Positions 51,595 through 61,167 of a stretch of 64,000 bases of DNA are shown here, in pieces. The stretch's first letter is position 1; every line of letters starts with the position of its first letter. The stretch covers positions 1,488,001-1,552,000 of the forward strand of contig OZ218954.1 of NCBI GenBank assembly GCA_965112735.1, given 5' to 3'. Source of the DNA: Phaeosaccion multiseriatum. Lineage: Eukaryota; Ochrophyta, other classes. The notes beneath the pieces were generated by a model. The model did not search any database and was not told where the DNA came from. It worked only from the letters and a program-made list of their open reading frames with translations. Both the position numbers and the translations under genes were made by a program.

Positions 51595-52918
51595 CTATGT
51601 AGTACCTGCGAATGGATACTCTCGCATCGGGAAGATGGCTTCAGACGGCCAAAAGATATTCAGCTCCTGCTCCAAGTGGGTCACCCACGCCTGTTTGGAA
51701 GGGTGGAGAGTCTCGTGAGGGAGGCCCGGAGCGTGACTGGCAGAGTACGCGGCGCCATGGCTGCAGGCAGCAAAAGAGGACTACTCCTTCTCAGACGCAG
51801 GCGAAGGCAACGGAGCCAGTGCCGCAAACTCTACTCTACTCTCGTATCTCACCCGAGAAGTCCAGCATTGTTCCGCCCCGCCACAAGTATGAATCAACAC
51901 TCACCTCACGGATACCAGCCACGCCGTTCTTGGTGTCATTTTTCCACATGAACGCGTCTACGAAGGGCCAGCCCATCTTCTTCTGGGTCCCTGGGTAGCC
52001 CTCCGGCCATATCTTGACCGCGTTCAGCATCGGCTCGCAGTGAAACTTCATATCTCCCACGGTAAAGCCCCGGCACGCGGAGACGAACCGATCGAGGTAG
52101 TCAAAGGGCACGATCACGTCAATGTCATCGTCCCACGGAATGGGTCCTCCGTGCAGCACAGCTCCGAGGTGAGAGCCTGCCCACAACATGCAGGTAGTGC
52201 CGACTTGCTTGGCAACAAGGTCGCACACTTTGAGGAGACAAACCTCTGAAGCCGCGGCCTCTGTGGTAAGAGCAGTCACCTGGAGAGACCTGTCGTGGAA
52301 CGAAAAGTAGTTCACCCGCTGGTCGCGGAAATAGCTCACCACCTCAGGGCATAGCTCCCCCACCCAAGCGTCTGGGAACACCCCCACATCGGAAGCTGCA
52401 TACTTGGACGGTACGTCTCTCTGCTCATTCGCAGCCTCTCCTCCCCTCTGACCCTTGCGTTCCCCCTTTCCTTGCGCAGGAGCGAAGTAACTGAGGGTAG
52501 CATCGGTGAAGGCCTGTCTCTCACCAAGGCGTTGGAAGAGAGCATCGTCTTGGGAGCCTGTCCCTGCCTTCTTCTCTCCAGCCAGCTCGCGCAGCTGATC
52601 AAGCGAGTCGAGGGAAGGAGGACAGAGATGGTTCCCTCGTACTAATCCAAAGTCAGAAAGGTGATATTCTGCGGTCTCGGGAAGTGCCTCCTGCTCCTGC
52701 CTTGCAGATGTTAGAACGTCTTTGACTACGTCTTGATCATGGTCCAGCCTCGGTATCCGGTACATGCTGTTGAGGAAGGCAAATATGGACCCAAGGACAC
52801 ACAGCGTAATGATGAGAATGTACCGCTTTGCCGCCAGGTCGGCCGTCCGCGGCGCGTTTGCCGCCCATCTTCCTGAATTCAACCCCCCATTCCTCATTCT
52901 TTCTCTTTTTTTTCTCAT
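51595..52918 (-). CDS. LicD-family phosphotransferase, membrane-anchored (second copy)
   Basis: Exon 52918-51905 ends at a GAG/GTGAGT donor, and exon 51690-51595 continues in frame to a stop, giving 369 residues. A donor at 51606/51605 (GCAG/GTACTA) could lead to a further exon. Residues 27-47 (YILIITLCVLGSIFAFLNSM) form a signal anchor, placing the catalytic part in the Golgi lumen. The LicD core is TCMLWAGSHLGAVLHGGPIP then WDDDIDVIVPFDYLDRFVSA, a canonical IPWDDDxD site; MGWPFVDAFMWKND is the second acidic segment, and exon 2 supplies NIFWPSEAIFPMREYPFAG, the FPxxxxPFxG motif. The start was chosen at the basic MRKKRERMRN directly before the anchor. Divergent from NOC4 with about 108 bp between starts. 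Unlike the first LicD gene it has the intact DDD motif, an anchor and an intron. Confidence 0.85.
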
Positions 52919-53026
52919 CGAGGGACCAGGGACCAGGGGTGCGTGGTGAGCTAGTGATCCGTCGTGGCTCACAGTTGCCGCCTGCGATCCTCTCTTCTCT
53001 CCTTCACCCTGCATTCCAAGGCAGCC
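52919..53026. promoter_or_regulatory. Very short divergent promoter (LicD2 / NOC4)
   Basis: Only 108 bp separate the start codons of LicD2 (-) and NOC4 (+), the tightest divergent pair here. Regulatory elements must overlap coding sequence or be shared. No motif is recognised. Confidence 0.5.
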
Positions 53027-53367
53027 ATGGCGGGCCATGAGGACCCGAAGCAGCGAATCCGAGAGCTCCGCCAACTGGAGCACCGCGTACACACGTCGGT
53101 GGAGGCTTCGAATGGGATTGTGACCCTCCTCCAGCACCTGGCCCTCTCCCACCCCACATCGGTGACGCTCGCTGCCATGCACGCTCTGCGCCGCGTGTTT
53201 ACGCTGCTCATCGACGAAGGAGAGATGAAAGAGGGGAGGGGGAAAGGGCTTCGGAGGAAGAAGCAGCAGCAAGAGCAGGACGAAGAGGAGGGTGAGAAGG
53301 AGGGCGGGGGTCCATCGAAACGAGCAAGGGCCTCTTCCGACAAGGGACGCCAGGGGACAGGAGAGAA

Positions 53368-53406
<39 letters not shown>

Positions 53407-56400
53407 GGCAGGGGAGAAGAAGCCAGAGGAAGCTATGCTGGAGTACCGACAGTGGCTATGGGCCCGCTTCGACGAGTTCGTCACCAGGCTGACGTGCTGG
53501 CTGTCGGATTGCGACGACCTCAATATACAAGGCCCGGCCCTCCGCACCCTCATGGAGTTTGTGAGGAGGGATCGCGCTGACGGTCACCTAAGCAGGGGTC
53601 TCATCTTCACGGCCGTCTTGGACCGCTTGCTGTTGGTGGAGGGCGGTTTGCCGACCAAGCTGCTGGAGGTGTTTGCATCGGAGTTCATCAACAGCTATGA
53701 CGACGTTCGCTACCATCTCCTTGTGAGGATGAAGGCCATGATTGACCGGGTACTGCTCCTGGATAAACAGGTTGGTTGTGACACAGTCTCTGTGGTCTCT
53801 ACTCACTCCGCTCTTTCCCATTCCCTCTCCTCCTGTTCGGGCACTTGCGTTTGTCGTCCATTCCTCCAATGCACACCGGTGTTATCATTTTGCGTCTTCG
53901 TTCATGAACCACGCTGATGATGATGATCCTGTGCGTCTGACTATTGGCAATGGGCAACCCCCGCCCTCTACGAGCTCCTTTACACACACGTCCTGTAGCA
54001 TGGAACTCACCCCTGTGATCCCCTGCTCTCTCTCATGAATTAGGACGACGGCGGTCGCGAGAAGGGAGGAGGCAGGCTTTCTGTGGCTGCTCCCTCCCAC
54101 TCACCCCTTCTCAAAATGTCCTCCTCTGCCGGCGGTGGCGGCAACTTGTCCGTGTTCGGAGCAAAGAGCAAGGAGAAGAGGTCAAGACGGAGGATCACCG
54201 CCCCGCTCAGCGCTCGGGACTTTGCAGAGAACTGTATCAATGTGTTGATGGAAGTGAGGATGGTGGAGGAGCAGGCCGACCTAACGGCCTTCCTGGTGGA
54301 GGTTTCCGACGACGGGGCCGATGCGGAGGAGGAGGGAGGAGAGGGGGGGGATACGGACGAAGAAGGCCAGGAAGAGGACGAAGCAACGGGCGGGGGGAAG
54401 GGAGACGTAATGTCCTCCGCACCAACGCCAGGGGCAAATAAACGAAAGCGAGGGCTGGGTGGGGGCGGAGCGGCTTCTGCAGCGGATAAGGCCCCGAAGC
54501 TGAAGCGGGTGCAGAGGATCGGCCCGCATCGGCGAGCCTTCGGGTCGGCGTGGCTGGCATGCTTGCAGCTGCCTGTACAGCAGGAGCGCTACAGAGCTGT
54601 TCTCACCTTCTTGCCCGAGCATGTCATGCCCTACATGGGAAGTGCGCTGAAGCTTGCGGACTTCCTGACCGAGTACGTGCGGCGGGGAGCCTTGATCCCC
54701 CCATTGCTTTGGGGCGAGGAGGGATGAGGGTGGGAGTGGCGAGCTTTTGTGTCAAGGTGGCTCACTCGAAAGGTCCTGTGGGCTTTCTCTCCGTTTCTCT
54801 GGTGCTGCGTAGGTTGCTGAGGAGCTCTTGCCTCCCACTCACTTGGCCCAGCCTCTCGTTTCCTTCTCTCCTCCTCCTCCTCCTCCTCCTCCTCCTCCTC
54901 CTCCCTCCTTGCGCAGGAGCTATAAGCTGGGTGGTATATACAGCGTTCTCAGTATAGACGCGCTCTTCATCCTGATGCAGGAGCACAACCTGGACCATCC
55001 GCAGTTCTACGACTCGCTGTACGCCCTTCTCACCACGGACACCTTCTACGCCCGCTACCGCGCTCGCTTCTTTCGTATGTGTGAGCTGTACCTGAGCTCG
55101 TCCCACCTCCCTGCCTACCTCGTCGCGGCGTTTTGTAAGCGTCTCGCGAGAGTTGCCTTGTCCGCACCCCCCTCGGGGTCGCTCTTTGCATTGGCGCTCG
55201 TCAAGAACATGTTGCAGAGGCATCGAGAGGTGAGAGAGAGAGAGAGAGAGAGAGAGAGGCGGTGCAGTGAAGGAGGAGAGGAGGGCGGAGGGCCGTAGAG
55301 AACGAGGCAGAAGGAATGTGTGATCCCACACGAGAGAGCGTCCCGTGTTTGTGTCTAGTTGGGGGATTCAAGAGAGGCGAGATTAAGACAGGGCACCTTT
55401 TTGTAGATGAGGGGTGGTGAGAAAGAAAAAGGGTCACTCACTGATGTTGTGTTCTTTCTGGCTGTGCAGGTGGCAGTGCTCATCCATCGAGATAGCGCAG
55501 AGGTCAAGAGCCTCTTATCGGCCTTGAAAGAGCGGCACGAGCAGCGGAAGCAGCAGGAGCATCCGCCAAAGATCTCGGTCAGCGGCAAGGAGAAGGAAGT
55601 GGAGGAGCAGAAAGAGGAGCACCAGCCGCAAAAGAAGACGGTGAAAAAAAGCAAAAGCAAAAAGGCAGGGACGGTGGAAGTGCGAGCAGTAGGCATGGAA
55701 TCTACTGGGGGTGGGGTGGAGCGGGAGGGGCAGGAGAGGCAATCGCGCCTGCTCTCTCGGTACGATGGCTTTGACGCCCACACCAACGTGACGGCCGAGA
55801 CGAATGCTCTCAACTCCTCCTTGTGGGAAGTAGCGGCCCTTCAGGTGAGCTCACGGACAACTCTCCCTTCCATCGCCGCAGCCACACTACTCTTCCCCTT
55901 CCTCTTCTTCTTCGTCCTACCCTGCTGACGCTGCTGCTGGCGATGCTACCTTTTCCTGTCTCCTACCCTCATCCACACACAAACAGAGCCATTACCACCC
56001 TGCGGTGTCGTCTCTGGCGAAGACGTTCCGCCAGAAGATGGGCCCCAAGGCCGTCTCCCTCAAAGTCGGCCAGGAGTACGCGGGGCACACCTACAAGACG
56101 CTGTTCGACGAGGAGATGAAGAAGAAGAAGGCCAAGAGCGCTCTGACCTTCGTGTGAGTTCACTCGCTTCTTTCCCCGGCCGCTGCTCCTGCTCCTGCTG
56201 CTGGCTGCTCCTGCTCCTGCTGCTGCTGCTGGTGCTGCTGCTTGTACCCTCGTTCATACGTCCCTGCACTGGAAAAGTTGTTCGACTTTCTGCAATCTGT
56301 ATTGATGGACATTCAAGTTCTTTCTGCCGCTCGATCCTTCTCTCTTCCTCTCCGGCAGTACTCGCCCGTCCTCTTGGCTCACGTCCGCCCCCTCGACACC

Positions 56401-56536
56401 CCCCCCCGTTGTTGCCCCCTTTTATCTGGCTGCTGCTTTCTCTCTCTGTGCCCCTCACTTTGCCCTATTTCACAGGGCTCCAGACGGCATCATGGGTAAA
56501 ACGGATCTAATCAGTCAGTGTTTCACTCTCACTTGA
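53027..56536 (+). CDS. NOC4: NOC4, nucleolar complex protein for 40S ribosome biogenesis
   Basis: Six exons (53027-53770, 54044-54672, 54917-55229, 55470-55844, 55987-56153, 56476-56536) join exactly to 762 residues. NOC4 with NOP14 supports maturation and export of the small subunit. Family blocks are NGIVTLLQHLALSHPTSVTL and ALRRVFTLLIDEG at the N-terminus, LADFLTESYKLGGIYSVLSI, DALFILMQEHNLDHPQFYDS, YRARFFRMCELYLSSSHLPA, YLVAAFCKRLARVALSAPP, and LNSSLWEVAALQSHYHPAVS. The end ALTFVAPDGIMGK...CFTLT aligns with the human C-terminus QHFTLS. The exon 2 donor GA/GTACGT and exon 5 donor GT/GTGAGT were chosen because they restore the conserved reading. Lys/Glu-rich inserts near residues 70-130, 290-360 and 570-620 lengthen it compared with human (516). 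Confidence 0.96.
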
Positions 56537-58191
56537 TGGAAGGGATTTCCAGTATGTGGTAGTGTAATTAATGCATGGAAACTTAAACGAGTATGGGCAG
56601 TCTGGTGGTGTCAGGTGGGTCCATAAGCGTAAGGTGGGGGATGAAGGAGTGGCCGAAAACTAAAGACTTGGACTTGTGATCGCAATTAGGGCAGCAGTAC
56701 CAAAGGGAATTGGATGCAAGTGTTGAGAGAACAATGTAAATAGGCCCCACCCCGGAGCCCCTCTGGCACTTCGAGGACGGCAAGCTCAAGCTCACACGCA
56801 GAGATGTGCCCAGTGCTTTAATTGATTCTTGTTTCCACTTGTTGGCTGATAGCGGCGGCTTCGTTCAGGACCATCGCATGTACCACCTTCCCGGTCTGGT
56901 CTAGCCACTACATCTGCTCCGGGTCGGTTGGACTGTCAGCCAACACAAGCTTGGGGAAAGCCCTCTCCTTCTCCTCCTGTAGTGACGGCGGCAGCCACGA
57001 CCTTGCCGAGTTGGAGGGGTCGTCGGGCCCGCTGCCTCGATAGGTGCCCACGTTACCATCCGGCTGCAGCATCGTAAAGTACTCGTCCGGCCTTGGCTAT
57101 CTGAAGGTTAGCTACACCAGAACGGAACCGGCACCCCACCACTCGCTCGCTGGTTTATCACTGGTAGTGCTGCCCCCGCAGTCGGCTCAACGGACTGGAC
57201 TCCTTCTTGTCGCCGCGATAAGCGCTTAACGCCCCCTGCTTCTTCTTGTGATACTAACTAAGATACAGCGCCAGAATCTCAATACCCCCGCCCCCCGACC
57301 GCCTCCAGCCATCTCTCCCGCCTGGCTGGAAGTCAATCCAAATGTGCCCGGCACGAGCCAGTCTCCCGGCTCGAGCTCGTCCGCCCTCCTCACATCGCAT
57401 TCGCCCTGCTGCCACCACACGAGCGAGCCTGGCCCTCTCGCCCAGCGTAGGCATCTTCTCAGAGTCGCTCGCTCGGCACTAGACCCAGAATTGTGAAGCA
57501 ACCCCCTGACCAAGGAGTGACGTAGTACCCCGATGCCCACGTGACGCGTGATGCGCTCTTGCGGTTGCTGCCCTCGACTCTCTCGCCTATGGCTGACAAG
57601 TCATCCCCAAAAGCAAACAAAAGAAGGCTGCTGCTGCAGCAACCTTTACTGGCTGAGTCTACCGCAATGGCATTCCCTGCCTCTTTCCGGACCACATCCT
57701 CTCTGCCTCTGACCCTCGCCCCTCCTTCGCTGCCCCGACCTCTCTGCATCATCCAAGCCCGGCTTAGGTATTTGCCAGGACCACGTCTTTAAGCACCCCT
57801 GGTCCCGTCTTGAGAATGGTGGTCTCCAGATGGTGCTCGTGGTTCGCTCGCAGCCATGTTGGCCCGGCCCGGCCGGCCGGTCGGGAGTGAATCTCCCGAT
57901 ACACGCCCGTGACGTTCGCACAGAGAGCGACCTTCACTCGCTCGGCTCCTAGCCTAGCCTAGGACTATGGCCACATATGACTATGACTGGCACTGGCGTG
58001 GCCTCTCAGGGGCTTGGCATGAGAGTACACTCAGCAGGCCTTTGACTTGCCGCCTCCTCGCCCTCTGCAGAAAGTCGGTCTCCAGTTGCTAGACTAAGAG
58101 GTTCTAGCTCGCTAGCGCTGGCCTGCCTGCTGCTGCTGATTCTGCACCTCGCTCGCTCGCTGCGGACCCCGCTGCCTCTGCCTAGCAGCCA
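56537..58191. other. Gene-poor region with a degenerate lectin-like fragment
   Basis: On the minus strand at about 57115-56905, DEYFTMLQPDGNVGTYRGSG followed by PDDPSNSARSW resembles a bulb-type (B-lectin) repeat (Q-DGN-V-YRG). Further up, near 57350, IWIDFQPGG may be related. The frames are broken by stops, so this looks like a pseudogene. The rest, to 58191, shows no recognisable gene. Confidence 0.3.
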
Positions 58192-58410
58192 GTCGACCCC
58201 TGACGTGCTATCCGCTATCTGCTATCGCCGGCGCCAGCCGGCGCCCGATAGTATGCTGCTATGCTCCAGCCGGCGTGCTATCTGCTGTCGCCAGCGTCAG
58301 CCGGCTTTGGGGGGGTGTGCGGCGCCAGCCGGCGTGCTATGTGCTATCGGAACCTCAGGCTTCGATAGCATGCTATCGAAAATGTGGTCGATAGCACATC
58401 AGGTGTCGAA
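58192..58410. mobile_element. MITE-like element, copy 3 (long form, with target duplication)
   Basis: The left end gtcgacccctgacgtgctat and right end atagcacatcaggtgtcga are inverted copies with two mismatches. AGCCAG flanks both sides (58187-58192 and 58410-58415). The interior is about 100 bp longer than copy 1 through extra ctatcgccggcgccagccgg units. Confidence 0.8.
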
Positions 58411-59341
58411 GCCAGCCAGGTACGGCCGGGTGGGGCCTCCTTCTTTCAGCCGTTGTTTGTCGTGTCCGGCCGGCCGCCGCCCCATCGATAGTAGTTGTGC
58501 TTGTTGTGAAGGCAGCCGCTGCCGCCTGCAAACCCTTCATGAAGGGCCTCCACCTCCAGCAGGATGAGCATCAGGGCCGAGGAACGACAGGATGACGGAG
58601 AGGCAGGCCGAGCAACAAGATGGGCAGCACCTTCCACGTCATGTGGGCGTAGCGGAGGCCTGAGGGTCCTGGCTGGTCCCGAGTGCCAGTTGGCGTTGAT
58701 GAGCGTCTGCCGAATGGCTGCGCGGCAGCGCGGCAGGCCGTGATTGTTGTGCGGTGGCGCGCCAGGCGGTGGCGCGCCCTGGCCCGCCCGCGGTGGTGTC
58801 AGCGTCGATGGTTTCCGAAGCTGGCTCGCGTGGGTGCTTGCCGGAGAGGATGTCGAAGGTGGCTTGGTTGCGTTGGGGGTGGCGCTCCCTAGAGGAGAGC
58901 GCACTGGTGGCCTTGCTGGCGCCTTCGGGCGGTGCGGAAACGGGCGCACTTTTATACCGTCGACCGCCGGCCCAAAATTTCCCCCCCTTCCTGCCCCCCC
59001 CCTCTCTATCGACTCTCTCCTTCTCCTCACCAGAGTAGAGGCAACTGTAGAAGACCTATGTGTTGTATATACAATACTTTGTACACAGAAACGGGTAAAT
59101 CACCCTCTAGGACCGTCCTCAGCCTGCTGTAAACTTTCCCTTTCCTGCGCTGCCTTTTTCTGGAGCCTCGCCTTCTCCTTTCCCTCCTCGCCTGCCTCTC
59201 TTCTTCTCCTTTTCGCGGCCTCCCTCCTCTTCCGTAGCTGCCTCTCGTGGGTACTCTCACCTCCCCCGAAAGAGACACCACCAGCTGCAGCAGCAGCCTC
59301 TGCAGGCGCAACAGATGCTCCTGCCCCTGATCCCCCCCGTA
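58411..59341. other. Spacer beside element copy B
   Basis: This contains G+C-rich sequence with several long but unsupported frames on both strands, for example 58744-59100 (+). On the minus strand 59320-59100 a Lys/Arg/Glu-rich frame (ERQLRKRREAAKRRRREAGE) continues from copy B and may be its C-terminal coding part, absent from copy A. Confidence 0.4.
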
Positions 59342-61045
59342 CCGGCCACAGTGCTGCGGCGGCTGCTGCTACTGCTGCTCTCCTCCCCCTCCTCGTCCTC
59401 CTCCTTCCCCCCTCCTTCTCCAGCCTCAGCAGCACCTGCAACTCTTCCTCCTCCTCCCCCCCTCCTTCTCCTCCAGCAGCAGCACCACCTGCTACTCCTC
59501 CTCCTCCTCCTCCTCCTCCTCCCACAGCTGATTCTCCTCCTGCTTCCCCCCCCCTCCTCCTCCTTGTGATTCTCTTGCTGCTGATGATGATGGTCCTCCT
59601 CCTCCTCCTCCTCCTCCTCGCTCCTCCTCCTCCCCCTCTTCCCCCCCCTCCTCCCCCTCCTCCTCCTGCTCGAGGCTGGTGACAGACACAGCCCGCTGCG
59701 GCGACGTCACCCATAAGGTTTTACACACTCTGACGATGCATCCCATGCGCAAAGAGGCTGCTGGTGGTACTCTTCAAGGTTGTGGAAGAGGTGGGGGGCC
59801 CAGACAAACACGTCACGTTGGGCATACCCTCCCACTTCAGACTGGCGGCTTGGCGTCGAGGCCCTGTAGTAGGGAGTTTGCCAGGTAGGCAACCCTTCCT
59901 TTGGATCCCTTGCCGCCTCGAGTGCTACTTGGATGAACTCAGTCTGCGCTGGTGGTCTATTCTTCTTCCCAAACCCTCCCCCATCACCACCGCCCCCCTT
60001 GTCGCCCGTATTTCCATCCTCCTCGTCCTCATCCTCGTCTTTCTCACCCCTGTTCGCACAAAAAAAGATGTAAAAAGGGGCCGAGAACAACAGGGGGAAG
60101 AAGTGTGTCAAGGTATGTTCAGAAAGGGCGGCCCGAGAGTGGGCGGGGGGCGTGGACAAGAGCAAGCCAGGCATCAAGAAGGAAGAGGAGATAATTGAGA
60201 GCGTACCGCTTAGACGTGCGATCAAGGGGCGGCGAAGAAAACCCTACGAAGTGGTCATCACTTGCACCATCTGCCCTGTCTGCGCTCGAAGACATGTCAC
60301 AGCCCTTCTTCTTCCTCTCCTCCATGTCCTTCTTTCGCTTCTCTTCCTTCTCCGCTGGGAGAAGCAAATCCTCATCAATTCCTTTCATAGCTGCACCATT
60401 CAACCGCAGTTTCTCGCTTATTCCCTTCAGGGCCCGGCCTCGTCGTCCTCGAACTTTGTAAGCATCTTTTACAGCCGCCTTCTCGATTTTCAATCTCTGC
60501 TTAGGTGTCTGCAATTGGTTCACCGCGTCTCCTCCTGTGCTGCGGCGATTGTCGCAAGCTCAGTCTCCACTGCCGCTTGAGTGCCCGGTTTCGAAGCGGT
60601 CGCTGGTTGTACCGCCGCAGCGGCTTCATCTGCCAGAGCAACGGCTTGCGTCCAAGTCTCGTTGTCCCCGTTACTGTCGTTGTGCGCTCGTGCGGCCTTT
60701 CCACTCGTATTCTCAGAGCCCTGTGCGCCAGAAATCTCTTCAGGACTGTCACACAGGTGGTGCTGTTCCATCCTTTTCTGCTGCCCCGCTACAGCTTCTT
60801 CATTCTCCTCCATTTGTCTCTGCTGCTGCTGATGGTATGGTGGTGACAAATGTACCTCTCTTTGCTTGACTGCTGCTGCTACTACCAGCCCTACCACCTT
60901 CCTGCCATGAACAAGCCTTCACTAAGCCATTACTGCTGCTGGAAGGTAGCAGTTGTGGCCCTTTAAGCAGCGTTAACCCTCTTAGTGGAGGGGGAAAGGC
61001 GGGAGGAAAGCAGCGAAATATAGGAAAAATGTCGCTCCTCCTCCT
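59342..61045 (-). mobile_element. Decayed transposable element, copy B (inverted relative to copy A)
   Basis: This is the reverse-complement counterpart of 39960-41703. Reading the minus strand, VKQREVHLSPPYHQQQQRQM (near 60860), the GISEKLRLNGAAMKGIDEDL segment, the same intron position, and PTWQTPYYRASTPSRQSEVG with CAWDASSECVKPYG are preserved. The lesions differ from copy A: the stop in copy A near 40659 is an Arg codon here, a TGA follows ETR near 60522, and a one-base deletion after VKPYG causes a stop. The two copies therefore decayed independently after duplication. Sequence agreement looks high over the whole length but was not computed. Confidence 0.7.
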
Positions 61046-61167
61046 CTCCCTCTCCCCAGGTCACTCAACTACTATTATGTGAAAACCTCCCCCTATAATA
61101 TGATAGCCTGTTTTTCTTCCCATCGGTTAGCTGGGTCACTCTCTCTCACCACTCTCTATCTTAGCTC

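Noticed and set aside
52919-53272. Extension of LicD2 upstream of 52918
   Set aside because: No ATG opens it at its 5' end (TTG), it overlaps NOC4 exon 1 on the other strand, and the best start precedes the signal anchor.
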